A program made the translations under genes and the position numbers. The notes beneath the pieces were generated by a model. The model saw only the letters and a list, made by a program, of their open reading frames with translations. It had not been told where the DNA came from and searched no databases. From Sphingomonadaceae bacterium (lineage in GTDB: Bacteria > Pseudomonadota > Alphaproteobacteria > Sphingomonadales > Sphingomonadaceae), in assembly GCA_019239915.1 (NCBI GenBank), contig JAFAZF010000071.1:1-55826 (forward strand): a stretch of DNA of 55,826 nt, given 5' to 3'. This document shows positions 18,133 through 30,137 of the stretch, piece after piece (the stretch's first letter is position 1; each line of letters opens with the position of its first letter).

Positions 18133-18783
18133 ATGGCCTATGTCGATGATCATGCCCGTTCGAAGCTTCCTTCCCTCACCGCTGTGGCAATCGTTCACGT
18201 AGCAATCGGCTACGCGCTGATCAGCGGTCTCGCCGCAACGGTTATCCACCGTGTCGATCCGCCGTTGCTGACCTATCCGGTGGCGGCGGACCCGCCACCA
18301 CCACCGCCGCATCCGCAGCCGCTTCCGAAAACGCCGCGCGCCCCCACGCAGACCGTGCCGCCAATTTTGCCGCCGATCACCATCGACCTTTCGAGGCTGT
18401 CGCCGATCGATACGGGCCCGCTCACGGACAGCACGTCCGCCGATCCGGGGCCGCGAACGGAGGTCTGGACGGTGCCGCCGACTTCGCTCGCGGCCGCAGC
18501 GAGGCCTCGCGGCGACAAGACGGGGTGGATCACGAGCGAGGACTATCCCTCCGCAGCGCTCCGCCAAGGTGACGAGGGTACGGTGACCATCCGCGCGCGC
18601 ATCGGCACCGACGGCCACGTATCCGACTGCGCGATCGCGGTATCGAGCGGCCACGCATCGCTGGACGAAGCGACCTGCCGGCTTTACGCGCGGCGCGCTC
18701 GCTTCACGCCGGCGCGCGACGCCGGCGGTGCGGCGACCGAGTCCACCACCACCGATCGGATCGCCTGGCAAATTCCCCGCTAG
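18133..18783 (+). CDS. TonB-family energy transducer
   Basis: A 216-residue inner-membrane protein. An N-terminal anchor helix spans about 14-37, a proline-rich periplasmic spacer about 50-80, and a C-terminal TonB fold about 135-205 (EDYPSAALRQGDEGTVTIRA, DEATCRLYARRARFTPA). TonB links the ExbB-ExbD proton motor to outer-membrane receptors; here it may serve the TonB-dependent receptor at 24656-27100. No exbB or exbD is adjacent. The two cysteines in the C-terminal domain, in VSDCAIA and ATCRLY, are typical of sphingomonad TonB-like proteins as I recall them. Confidence 0.88.
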   Translation: MAYVDDHARSKLPSLTAVAIVHVAIGYALISGLAATVIHRVDPPLLTYPVAADPPPPPPHPQPLPKTPRAPTQTVPPILPPITIDLSRLSPIDTGPLTDSTSADPGPRTEVWTVPPTSLAAAARPRGDKTGWITSEDYPSAALRQGDEGTVTIRARIGTDGHVSDCAIAVSSGHASLDEATCRLYARRARFTPARDAGGAATESTTTDRIAWQIPR

Positions 18784-18806
18784 CGCTGGGCGATGCCGTC
18801 AGCAGG

Positions 18807-18829
18807 CGACCGTGAGCACCGCACGGTCG
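18807..18829. terminator. Hairpin between the convergent tonB-like and MFS genes
   Basis: CGACCGTG (18807-18814) and CACGGTCG (18822-18829) pair across seven bases in the gap between two convergent stops. There is no T run, so it is only a possible bidirectional terminator. Confidence 0.35.
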
Positions 18830-18886
18830 GCAGCAATGGGCGAGCTAGCAACAAGGCTCCCGCCTTGCCGTAGCGGCCATCGCCGG

Positions 18887-20422
18887 TCAGCTCGAGCGGC
18901 CGCTCATCTCCGCGCCGGCGTTGGGGTGAAACCGGGCGTTCACCGGCACCGCCAGAAGCGAGATCGCGGTCACCGTCCAGAAAGCCACAGAGAAATCGCC
19001 GAAGACAGGCTCGGGACGGTGATGCGCGACCATCGACACGTGCAGCGCGGTCGCACCGAGACAGATGCCGAGCGAGAGCATGAGCTGCTGGAAGGTCGAG
19101 TAGAAACTCGTCGCCGCGCTCATCCGCTCCTTGCCGATCTCGTCATAGGCGATGGTGTTGTAGGCGGTGAACTGGAAAGACATAAGGAAGCCCGAAAGCA
19201 CCAGCACCGCGAACACGCCCGCGAGCGGCCAACCCGGCCGAAACAGGCCGCAGCTCGCATAAGCCAGCGTCGCGAGCACGCCCATCACGACAAGACTGGT
19301 GCGGAAGCCGAGCGCGCGCAGCAGCCGCCGCGCGACCGGCTTCATGCCGAACGAGCCGATCGCGCCGCTGACCGTCATCACCCCGCTCTGCGCCGGCGAC
19401 AGTCCGAACCCCAGCTGCATCATCAGCGGCAGCAGGAAGGGCTGCGCGCCTTGCGTAATGCGCGTCAGCGAGCCGCCGATCACCGAGAGCCGGAAGGTCG
19501 GAACGCGCATCAGCGAGACATCAAGGATCGGGTGCTCCGCGCGCCGGGCATGACGCAGATAGAGCCATCCGGCGACGACGCCGATGGCGATCAGCGGGCC
19601 CGCGAGCCGCGCGGCGCTGGCGCGGCTTGCCGCTTCGAAGCCGGAGAGCAGGCAACCCAGCGCGATTGCGGAGAGCAGGAAGCCGGACCGGTCGAACCGC
19701 GCCGTCGATGGCTCGCGAATGTCGGCGATGAAGCGGCCGACGAGCACGATGCCGATCAGGCCGATCGGCAGATTGAGCCAGAAGATCCAGCGCCAATCGA
19801 GGTAGGTGACGATCAGACCGCCGACCGGCGGACCGACGATCGGACCGATCAGGGCCGGCATGATCAGCCAGGACATCGCCGAGACCATGTCGCGCTTGGC
19901 GACCGAGCGGAGCAGCACCAGCCGCCCCACCGGCATCATCATCGCACCGCCGATGCCCTGGGCGAAGCGCGCGAGCGTCATCAGCGGGAGGTTGGGCGCC
20001 AGCCCACAGGCGAGCGATCCGGTCATGAACAGCCCGATCGCCGCGCGAAATACGTTCTTGGCGCCGAAGCGATCGGCGACGGCACCGGATGCCGGAATGA
20101 ACATCGCGAGCGCCAACAGATAGGACGTGAGCGCGACGCTCATCTCCGGCGCGTGGACGCCGAAATCGCGGGCCATCGTCGGCAACGCCGTGGCCAGCAC
20201 GGTCGCGTCGAGATTTTCCATGAACATCGCGCAGGCGACGATCAACGCGACCGTGCGATAGTTGATGCTGGCGCCGCCGCCGCCCTGGTCGACCGTTCGC
20301 GCGATGCCGTCGGCGGCGGGCACGATGCCGTCGCGGACCTCGGAATTGACCGAGGCGATGCCGCGCCGCCGGGGACGCAGCAGCAGACGCGGATCGAACC
20401 CGCTCGGAAAGTGGAGGCGCAT
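18887..20422 (-). CDS. DHA2-type MFS exporter (EmrB/QacA family)
   Basis: A 511-residue inner-membrane transporter with about 14 hydrophobic segments, the size of the 14-helix drug:proton antiporters. The first helix carries ACAMFMENLDATVLATALPTMA, the usual D1 motif of this family. GAVADRFGAKNV gives motif A, and GPIVGPPVGGLI gives motif C, the antiporter signature. It probably exports drugs or metabolites using the proton gradient. The ATG at 20422 has AGGGG close upstream, and a basic N-terminus of about 50 residues precedes the first helix. It lies 115 bases beyond the sulfatase gene, so membership in that operon is uncertain. No membrane-fusion partner is visible. Confidence 0.9.
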   Translation of the reverse strand: MRLHFPSGFDPRLLLRPRRRGIASVNSEVRDGIVPAADGIARTVDQGGGGASINYRTVALIVACAMFMENLDATVLATALPTMARDFGVHAPEMSVALTSYLLALAMFIPASGAVADRFGAKNVFRAAIGLFMTGSLACGLAPNLPLMTLARFAQGIGGAMMMPVGRLVLLRSVAKRDMVSAMSWLIMPALIGPIVGPPVGGLIVTYLDWRWIFWLNLPIGLIGIVLVGRFIADIREPSTARFDRSGFLLSAIALGCLLSGFEAASRASAARLAGPLIAIGVVAGWLYLRHARRAEHPILDVSLMRVPTFRLSVIGGSLTRITQGAQPFLLPLMMQLGFGLSPAQSGVMTVSGAIGSFGMKPVARRLLRALGFRTSLVVMGVLATLAYASCGLFRPGWPLAGVFAVLVLSGFLMSFQFTAYNTIAYDEIGKERMSAATSFYSTFQQLMLSLGICLGATALHVSMVAHHRPEPVFGDFSVAFWTVTAISLLAVPVNARFHPNAGAEMSGRSS

Positions 20423-20537
20423 CGCCCCTATCTAGGGGCGAGGACGGATCGCGCCAGCGCTCTCGGGTTGATTAGGACGATCGGATAGGATGCGTGCGGC
20501 GGGAGGGCGGTCGCGACGTCGCCCACCCCCCTCGCTT

Positions 20538-23226
<2,689 letters not shown>

Positions 23227-23252
23227 GGCCAGTTCTCCTCTTCCGGCGGGGA

Positions 23253-24644
23253 TCAAAAACGGGTCGCGGGCGCCTCGGCGTCGAGCGCGCGGCGAATGTC
23301 GGCGTGGGTGGCCTCGTCGAGCGGGAAGCCGGCCACGAGCGCGGCCGAGACGAGATGCGCGAGCGCGGGCCCGAGCGTGAAGACGAGCAGCAACGCCCGC
23401 AACGCAGGCGGGCTGTTGTGGGCGGCGGCGGGATCGAAGCCCAACCAGGCGACGAGCGGCAGCGCGATTCCGACCGCGACCGCCATCGCCGCCTTCATCG
23501 AGATGCTGAACACCGAGAAGAACAGTGCGGTGCGGTCCTGACCGGACTCCAGCCGATGGCGATCGGCGACGTCGGCGACCATCGCGCGCAGCATCAGGTT
23601 GCCGGAGCCCTGCGCCAGCCCTTGCGCGAAGGTCAGTGCGAGCAGCAGCGGCAGCCGACCCGGCACCACCAGCAGCAGCCCAAGATTGATCGCGACCTGC
23701 AGCAGTTCGCCGAGCACGGCGGTGCGATGCTTGCCGAGGCGCTGGGCGATCCGCATCCAGATCGGGCCGGCGACGATGCCGAACGCGAACTGGAACAGGA
23801 AGAGTCCGCTCGCCCAGCGCGGCAGGCCCATATAGCTGCTCACGAAGAACACGAAGAGCGTTCCGCGGATGTTCTGCCCGAGCGTCACCGCGAAATCCGA
23901 GAGCAGCACGCGCATCAGCAGGCCGTCACGCAGGACGATGCCGAAGGCGGCGAGCAGCGCCGGCCGCCGTGCCGGCGTGCGCGGGGCGGCCGGTTCATCA
24001 TAGGCGCCCAGCGTCAGCAGCAGTGACGGCACCAGGCTGAGCAGGATCACTCCGCCCATCGCACCGAGCTTGAGCGTAGCGTCGCTCGGACGCAGCTGGT
24101 CGACGATCGTCGGCAGCAGCAGCACGAGCAGCAGCGAGGCTGCGCCGATGACATTCTGGTAGGTCGCGACGCGGGTGCGCTCGTGATAGTCCGCCGAGAG
24201 CTCGCCCGCCCAGGCGAGATAGGGTATCCAGAGCATCGACCAGCCGAGATAGAAGCCGAACAGCGCCAGCCCGACCTCGATCGGCGGAACCGGGTTCGGC
24301 GGGAAGAACAGCGCAACGCCGGAGAGCCCGAAGATCGCCGCGCCCGCGACGATCCAGGGCTTGCGCCGGCCGAAGCGGCTCCGGGTCCGGTCGCTGAGCG
24401 CGCCGATCAGCGGGTCGGCGAACGCGCCCCAGGTCTTGGCGATCAGGAAGATCGTCCCGAGGAGCGCCAGCGAGATGCCGTAATGCTGCGCATAGATCGC
24501 GGGCAGATAGACCCCGATCGGCATCTGCGCGGCGTAGATCGGGATCATCAGCGTCGAGAAGGCGGCGAGCCTTGCGGCGCCCGTTCCCGCCCGGGCTGCC
24601 GATGGCCGCGCTGGCGATGCGAATGCAGGAAAGGTCGTCGCCAT
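23253..24644 (-). CDS. MFS carrier of the glycoside-pentoside-hexuronide (MelB-like) type
   Basis: A 463-residue inner-membrane protein with about 12 hydrophobic helices. The segment WGAFADPLIGALSDRTRSRF followed by GRRKPWIV is the signature of the GPH cation symporter family, which moves sugars and sugar-like acids. It also carries the conserved YLGWSMLWIPYLAWAGELS region. In this operon it would take the substrate across the inner membrane after uptake by the TonB-dependent receptor encoded 11 bases upstream. A steroid- or glycoside-like sulfate would fit both partners, but the substrate cannot be read from sequence. Confidence 0.88.
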   Translation of the reverse strand: MATTFPAFASPARPSAARAGTGAARLAAFSTLMIPIYAAQMPIGVYLPAIYAQHYGISLALLGTIFLIAKTWGAFADPLIGALSDRTRSRFGRRKPWIVAGAAIFGLSGVALFFPPNPVPPIEVGLALFGFYLGWSMLWIPYLAWAGELSADYHERTRVATYQNVIGAASLLLVLLLPTIVDQLRPSDATLKLGAMGGVILLSLVPSLLLTLGAYDEPAAPRTPARRPALLAAFGIVLRDGLLMRVLLSDFAVTLGQNIRGTLFVFFVSSYMGLPRWASGLFLFQFAFGIVAGPIWMRIAQRLGKHRTAVLGELLQVAINLGLLLVVPGRLPLLLALTFAQGLAQGSGNLMLRAMVADVADRHRLESGQDRTALFFSVFSISMKAAMAVAVGIALPLVAWLGFDPAAAHNSPPALRALLLVFTLGPALAHLVSAALVAGFPLDEATHADIRRALDAEAPATRF

Positions 24645-24655
24645 GGCTCGCCTCC

Positions 24656-27100
24656 TCAGAATTTGGTGCGCAGCGTCGCGCCGAAGGTGCGGGGATCGCC
24701 GGTGATCGCCGTGATCAGGCCGAGATTGTTCGGCGTGAGCGTCTGGAAATAGTCCTTGTCGGCAAGGTTGCGGGCCCAGACCGAGATGTCCCAGCGCCCG
24801 TTCGCGGTGCGCACGCCGATGCGCAGGTTGAGCAGGCCGTAAGCCGGCACGCGCGAGTAGATCGAGTTCGAGACGGCGGTGAAGAAGCTCGAGCGGTGCG
24901 CATAGTCGGCATGCTCGTAGAGCTCGAGATCGCCGCCCAACCCGGCGCCGAGCGGCTGCGAGGCATCGGCGCCGAGGCTATAGGTGAACTTCGGCGCGCC
25001 GGCGATCTGGCGGCCGGTGAGGTCAACCGTGGCGCCGAGCGCCGGATCCTGCTCCACCGGCGCCGGGGCATCGCGATAGTTGCGATACTTGGCGTCGACG
25101 TAGGACAGCGCGCCCGAGATCGAGATGCGCCGGGTGATATCGAGCTGGGTGTCGAGCTCGGCGCCGCGGGCACGGACGCGGCCGACATTCTGGATGTACT
25201 GAAGATAGGTGCCGAGATTGGTGAGCGTCGTCACCGCGCTCTGATAGTTGGCGACGTTGGTCCAGAAGCCGGCGAGGTTGAGCGTCAAGCGGCGGTCGAG
25301 GAACTGGCTCTTGAGGCCGATCTCATAGGCATCGACCTTCTCCGGCGCGACCGTGCGCGGCACCGTCACGCCGATCGGAAAGGACTGGAGGTTGAGCCCG
25401 CCCGATTTCCCGCCGCGCGAGTAGCTCGCATAGACGAGGACGTCGCGATCGATCTTGTAGGAGAGGTTGGCGGTGCCTGAGACGCTGTCGTCGTGGCGGC
25501 TGGCACCGTAGGCGATGACCGGGTTGAAGCTGTTGCGGATGGCGATTGCGGCCGCGTTGCCCGTGGTGTCCGCGCCGCCGGTCCAGACCTGATTGAACAG
25601 ACCGGTCTTGTCTTCATGCGTGTAGCGAAGCCCTGCCGTCAGGCTGAGCGCGTCGGTCGCGTGCCACGTCGTCTGGCCGAAGGCCGCGTAGCTGTTGGTC
25701 TTGGGATTGGAATAGGAGTGCGCGCTGAAGCCGTTGAGCGCGGTCTGCCAGGTCGCGAGCGGGATCGGCGAGGTGGGCGGGCGATACCAGAGCGGCGCAT
25801 CCGAGCCGTAGCCGATGTCCGTGTAGCCGCGGACGATCTGCCAGAAATAATAGGCGCCGATCACCCAGTCGAAGCGGTTGTGCCCGTTCGAGGCGAGGCG
25901 GACCTCCTGGCTGAACTGGCGCTGGCGATCCGCCGTCTGCGCGAGCGTGTTGATCGAGAGCGCGCTGCTGTCGATGTCGTTTGCCGGATCCCAATCCCAC
26001 CAGCGATAGGCGCTGATCGCGGTCAGCGTCGCCCGTCCAAGGTCCCAGTCGAGCTGGCCCGAGACGCCGTAGCTGCGCATGTTCGCCTGATAGTTCGAGT
26101 TGGCGTCGGTCTTACGCGCGAAGGCGTCGAGGGTGACCGGCGTGTAGCCGGCGCGTGCGATGCGCGCGAAATAGTTGTTCGGAACGGCGACACCGTCGGT
26201 GTAGCTGGTGAAGGTGCCGGCCGGCAGGTTGATGCAGCAGGCGGCGGTCTGGCGCGCATAGTCGCCGATAAGGCGGATGCTGAGCCGTTCGCTCGGCTTC
26301 AGCAGCAGCTGCCCACGCACCGAGGTGTTGTGATAGTCCTGCGCGTCGCCGCCGGTGAGGACGTTGTCGATATAGCCGTCGTGGCTCGTCCGCGCGGCGC
26401 TGAGCCGGAAGGCGATCTTGTCGCCGACGAGCGGCGCCGAAACCGAGGCGCGCAGCTGATAATAGCCGTAGTTGCCGACCGACGCTTCGCCGTAGAAATC
26501 GGGCGCGAAGCTCGGCAGCCGGCTGCTGATGTTGATCGCGCCCGCGGTGGTGTTCTTGCCGAACAGCGTGCCCTGCGGCCCGCGCAGCACCTCGACATGG
26601 TCGAGATCGACGAGGTCGAACTGCGACTGGCCGGGCCGGCCGTAATAGACGTTGTCGACATAGACGCCGACGCCGTTCTCCAGCCCGTCGTTGGTGAGCG
26701 CGACGTTGGAGCCGAGCCCGCGGATGTTGATGTTGGTGTTGCGCGGGTTGAAGCTGAACACCTGCAGCGACGGGACGAGCTGCTGGATCTGGCCGAGCGT
26801 GAAGTTGCCGGTCCTCTCGAGCGTCTTCTCGCCGACGACGCTGAGCGCGATCGGCACGTCCTGCGCCTTCTCCTCGCGACGACGCGCGGTGACGACGATG
26901 TCGCTGCCGAGATCGTTCATCGCCAGCGCCGTCGGGGCGGCACCGGCCGCCGATGCGGCCGGTGCCGGTGCCGATGTGTCCGCGGCGGCCTTGTCCTCCG
27001 CCAACGCAGGGGCGGCGACGAGCCCGAAGGCCGCGGCGGTTGCGAGCAGGTGAAGACGGTATCGCGCATCGTTCGTTCGGGTCGTGTTCGTTCGAGTCAT
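24656..27100 (-). CDS. TonB-dependent outer-membrane receptor
   Basis: An 814-residue receptor. The signal peptide is at 1-34 (LLATAAAFGLVAAPALAE). The TonB box/plug start DIVVTARRREEKAQDVPIAL is at about 68-87, the plug domain spans about 75-200, and a 22-strand barrel region ends in FGATLRTKF with the terminal aromatic residue. It is the first gene of a four-gene operon with a carrier, a dioxygenase and a sulfatase, so it probably imports a bulky organic sulfate. Sphingomonads expand this family for aromatic and glycoside uptake. The start has AGGGGG 6 bases upstream. A promoter and palindromic operator lie about 280 bases upstream, so a long leader is implied. Confidence 0.95.
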   Translation of the reverse strand: MTRTNTTRTNDARYRLHLLATAAAFGLVAAPALAEDKAAADTSAPAPAASAAGAAPTALAMNDLGSDIVVTARRREEKAQDVPIALSVVGEKTLERTGNFTLGQIQQLVPSLQVFSFNPRNTNINIRGLGSNVALTNDGLENGVGVYVDNVYYGRPGQSQFDLVDLDHVEVLRGPQGTLFGKNTTAGAINISSRLPSFAPDFYGEASVGNYGYYQLRASVSAPLVGDKIAFRLSAARTSHDGYIDNVLTGGDAQDYHNTSVRGQLLLKPSERLSIRLIGDYARQTAACCINLPAGTFTSYTDGVAVPNNYFARIARAGYTPVTLDAFARKTDANSNYQANMRSYGVSGQLDWDLGRATLTAISAYRWWDWDPANDIDSSALSINTLAQTADRQRQFSQEVRLASNGHNRFDWVIGAYYFWQIVRGYTDIGYGSDAPLWYRPPTSPIPLATWQTALNGFSAHSYSNPKTNSYAAFGQTTWHATDALSLTAGLRYTHEDKTGLFNQVWTGGADTTGNAAAIAIRNSFNPVIAYGASRHDDSVSGTANLSYKIDRDVLVYASYSRGGKSGGLNLQSFPIGVTVPRTVAPEKVDAYEIGLKSQFLDRRLTLNLAGFWTNVANYQSAVTTLTNLGTYLQYIQNVGRVRARGAELDTQLDITRRISISGALSYVDAKYRNYRDAPAPVEQDPALGATVDLTGRQIAGAPKFTYSLGADASQPLGAGLGGDLELYEHADYAHRSSFFTAVSNSIYSRVPAYGLLNLRIGVRTANGRWDISVWARNLADKDYFQTLTPNNLGLITAITGDPRTFGATLRTKF

Positions 27101-27462
27101 GTGTCCCCCTGCGGGCGGCGCACATCGCCGTCCGTTGCGGCGGCTGCGGCCGCTCGCGATGTCCTCAAGATGATGTCTCGGCGGCGGCTAGGCCGCGCGG
27201 TGATCGTCTGCTGGCTTCATCGTCGTTCCTCCGTCATCGGGAACACGATGCCCGGCTGACTCCTTGCCGGACGGTCGTGCGCTTTAGCCGTTGGTGACGC
27301 GGAGCAAGCTGCCTCCCATCAAAAGCCGCGGGTCTGTGTGGCTGTTGCCGCTCGAGGATCGACAATGTCCTCGGCAGTTCCCTAGTCTCACAGTAGGGAA
27401 TTGGCGGTCAATACAAGTTCGCCTTTGCCACGCTTAAGCCGGGCTTGACGACGTGGGCCGGC
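27101..27462. promoter_or_regulatory. 362-base control region between TonB receptor and GntR regulator genes
   Basis: The gap holds a perfect palindrome TTCCCTA-N9-TAGGGAA at 27378-27400. On the minus strand a candidate promoter overlaps it: TTGACC at 27411-27406, 17 bases, AGACTA at 27388-27383. A protein bound to the palindrome would cover the spacer and -10, so repression of the receptor operon is likely. The GntR-type product encoded beside it is the obvious candidate. The remaining bases towards the receptor form a leader of about 275 bases in which I see no riboswitch. Confidence 0.6.
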
Positions 27463-28587
27463 TCAGCCGCCGACGGCGGCCGACGACGTGCAGTCCGCGA
27501 GGAGCGCGAGCATCTCATCGAAAAAGGCGACGGTCGACGCGCTCTCGTCGGGAGGCGCGGCGCTCACGGTCAGGTCGTCCCGAATGCGCATCAGGAGCGT
27601 GTGCACCTCCGAGAGCTGCTCGATGCCGGCTTTTGCCACGAGATCGCGGCGCACGACGTGCGCGAAGCCGGCGATCGTCGGCCGCCCCGCATGGACCCCG
27701 CCACCCCGTCCGCGGCGGACGGTGACGACGCCATGGCTGGCGAGCAATCCCATCGCCTCGCGGCAGATGTCGTAGCTGACGCCGAAGCGTGTCGCGAGCG
27801 CCGGTATCGATCCGATCGGGGCCCCCGGCGGCGCCTGCCGCACATCGAGTTCCCTCAGCAACGCGCGCGCCATGTGCTCGGCGAGCTTGTCCGGCCGCTT
27901 GCCATCGCGGACGAGCGCGAACAGCGTGCGCGGAACGGCGCGTGCGGAGATCATGCCGGCGCGCACCGTCTCCTCAGTGATTTCAATCTCGATTTCCGCG
28001 CCGCGACGGCAAGCGCGTGCCGTCGCATCCACGTCGCCCGACAATATGGCCGAGACGATCAACCCTTCCGCGGCCTGTACCCGGCTCGTTTTCTCCTCCT
28101 CGGTATCGCCGAGATGGAGCTCGCCACGCAGGATCTTGGCGTAGGCCTGGTTGAGCGCGGCGCCGACGATCTCGAGCGCCGGATTGCCGGTCGCCGCGAA
28201 GATCGCGGATCGCAGCTGCAGGCGCGCCTCGCGAAAGCAGGCGACACGCGGCGGCGTTGTGAGCATCTCGTCGCGCAGTTCGGCGATCCTGTCCCGCGCG
28301 ATCGCCGGGGCACGCTGCGCCGCCAGCATCGCCGCATGGCCGAAGAAGGGCATGTGCAACGCGAAGAAGGTGCGGAACGGCTGCCGCAGCGTCACGAGAT
28401 GCCAGGCGAGCGCCATCACCGCCGTCGCCGACACATCCTTGACGTAGAGGCCGCCGTGGACGCCGCTTCGCGTGACGACGCGGTTCGCCGCTTCCAGCTG
28501 GCGGATCGCGGTGCGCAGCGTCGGCCGGCTGACCGCGTAGCGCGCCATGAGATCCGCTTCGCGCCCGAGGAACGCTCCCGCTGCCAT
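27463..28587 (-). CDS. GntR-family regulator with two winged-helix domains
   Basis: A regulator of about 374 residues. The first DNA-binding domain has LMARYAVSRPTLRTAIRQLE followed by GVHGGLYVKDV. A helical ligand-binding region of about 190 residues follows, and a second winged helix (IPALATRFGVSYDICREAMG, then RRGRGGGVHAG) lies near the C-terminus. It probably controls the adjacent receptor operon. The start is a problem. The frame is open upstream to a TAG near 28795, and codons for DLARRVGRAIDTAIRTGG (from about 28641), which belong to the first helix of the domain, lie before the ATG at 28587. No ATG, GTG or TTG exists in that extension. A CTG start, or a small frameshift from the ATG at 28679, is possible. 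Confidence 0.78.
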   Translation of the reverse strand: MAAGAFLGREADLMARYAVSRPTLRTAIRQLEAANRVVTRSGVHGGLYVKDVSATAVMALAWHLVTLRQPFRTFFALHMPFFGHAAMLAAQRAPAIARDRIAELRDEMLTTPPRVACFREARLQLRSAIFAATGNPALEIVGAALNQAYAKILRGELHLGDTEEEKTSRVQAAEGLIVSAILSGDVDATARACRRGAEIEIEITEETVRAGMISARAVPRTLFALVRDGKRPDKLAEHMARALLRELDVRQAPPGAPIGSIPALATRFGVSYDICREAMGLLASHGVVTVRRGRGGGVHAGRPTIAGFAHVVRRDLVAKAGIEQLSEVHTLLMRIRDDLTVSAAPPDESASTVAFFDEMLALLADCTSSAAVGG

Positions 28588-28825
28588 CCCGCCTGTGCGG
28601 ATCGCGGTGTCGATCGCGCGGCCGACGCGCCGAGCCAGGTCCGGCGCGGGCCTTGCCGGTGCCTCGCGTGCGTCCGCATGATCGGGTAGGTCGGCCGCTG
28701 CTCGTCTCCCTTGCGACCGTTGTCTATCCCACCCGGGCAGCCCGATAAATAGCTGACTCGAGAGGATGGGCGGCGATGGTCGCGGCGAAAACGTCTAGGA
28801 TGGCGGCGGAGAAGAGGATGCCGCC

Positions 28826-30112
28826 ATGCTGACGTTGCGCAACTGCCGCCTGTTCGATGGCACGTCGATGCTCACCGGGCTTCACGACGTCCGGATCGAA
28901 GGCAATCTCATCGCGTCGGTGGCGCGGCACGACGGCCTCGCGACGGCCGAGAACGACGTCGACCTTCACGGCATGACGCTGCTGCCGGGGCTGGTCAGCT
29001 GCCATTTCCATCCGGACAACGCGAAGTTCACCTATGCCGAGTTCCTCGCCGGCGACCGGCTCGGCAAGGAGCGGCCGCCCGGCGTGATGATGGCGTTGGC
29101 GATCCGCGCCGCGCGCGCCCTGATCGACACCGGCTTCACCGGCTATGTCGGCGCCGCCTGCGCGCACAACATCGATGCGCAGCTCAAGATGGCGATCGAG
29201 GAGGAGATCGTGCCCGGCCCCCGCATCCGCCCGTGCAGCCACCATATCGGCACCACCGGCGACAATAACGACAGTCGCAAATGGTGGCAGCAGATGGTCG
29301 AGCCGGGCACCGACCTGTTCGCCGACGGCCGCGACGCGCTGCTCCGCCTCGTGCGGACGGAGATCCGCAACGGTGCCGAGATCATCAAGCTCTACGCGAG
29401 CTCGGGCCACGCCATCCCGGGGCATCGCGGCACGCGCAACATGGCGCGCGACGAGATCGCCGCGATCGTCGAGGCCGCAAAGGGCAGGGGCGTCAAGACG
29501 CGCGCGCACGTCTGCGAGAAGGACTTGATCCTCGAATGCATCGAGCTCGGCATCGACGTGATCGATCATGGCGATGAAACGGACGAGGAGTGCATCGCGG
29601 CGATGGTCGAAGCCGGTACGTTCTGGGTGCCGAGCCTCGCCTTCCTGCAGATGCTGATCGATAACAAAGCGCCCGATCCCGACGGTGCCACCGCCCGTGC
29701 CCACGCCAATCTCTACGAGATGCTGCCGAAGGCGCATCGCGCCGGCGTCCGCATCCTGCTCGGCGACGACTATTCCGGCGGGAGCTTGCCGCACGAGGCC
29801 GGCAGCTACGCGCGCGAGTTGCCGCTCTACGGCGCGATCGAGGGGCTATCGCCGGCCGACGTGCTCGCTTGGGGAACGCGCAACGCCGGCGCGCTGCTGG
29901 TCGACGCACCGGCCCGGACCGGCCTCGTCGCGCCCGGCGCGCTCGCCGACCTGATCGTCGTCGATGGTGATCCGCTCGCGGACCTGACGCTGCTGCAGCG
30001 TCCGCACGAGACGCTCAAGCTGGTGCTGGTCGATGGCCGGCTCGTCACCAACCGGTTGCCGCCGGAGCCGCTGCCGGTTCGGCCACGGGCATTGGTGAGC
30101 GTTTCAGGCTGA
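28826..30112 (+). CDS. Metal-dependent amidohydrolase family protein
   Basis: A 428-residue amidohydrolase of the imidazolonepropionase/prolidase-like group. The N-terminal small domain begins MLTLRNCRLFDG. The metal-binding His-x-His is in LVSCHFHPD. A catalytic-lysine-like EIIKLYASSG, RAHVCEKD and VIDHGDE with further ligands follow, and GDDYSGGSLPHE holds the late Asp. The C-terminal beta domain ends ADLIVVDGDPLADLTLLQ. It should hydrolyse a C-N or related bond in the cytosol. It is divergent from the GntR-type gene and near the SDR gene, so it may belong to the same catabolic island. The substrate is unknown. Confidence 0.87.
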   Translation: MLTLRNCRLFDGTSMLTGLHDVRIEGNLIASVARHDGLATAENDVDLHGMTLLPGLVSCHFHPDNAKFTYAEFLAGDRLGKERPPGVMMALAIRAARALIDTGFTGYVGAACAHNIDAQLKMAIEEEIVPGPRIRPCSHHIGTTGDNNDSRKWWQQMVEPGTDLFADGRDALLRLVRTEIRNGAEIIKLYASSGHAIPGHRGTRNMARDEIAAIVEAAKGRGVKTRAHVCEKDLILECIELGIDVIDHGDETDEECIAAMVEAGTFWVPSLAFLQMLIDNKAPDPDGATARAHANLYEMLPKAHRAGVRILLGDDYSGGSLPHEAGSYARELPLYGAIEGLSPADVLAWGTRNAGALLVDAPARTGLVAPGALADLIVVDGDPLADLTLLQRPHETLKLVLVDGRLVTNRLPPEPLPVRPRALVSVSG

Positions 30113-30137
30113 GCGGCCGGTCGCCTGCGTCCGCCGA

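Noticed and set aside
18728-20488. A 586-codon open frame opposite the MFS exporter gene
   Set aside because: It is rich in Arg, His, Asp and Gln with no hydrophobic core, the usual shadow of a membrane protein gene read backwards.
25493-27259. A 588-codon open frame opposite the TonB-dependent receptor gene
   Set aside because: The receptor has a signal peptide, plug motif and terminal aromatic residue, while this frame has no recognisable domain.
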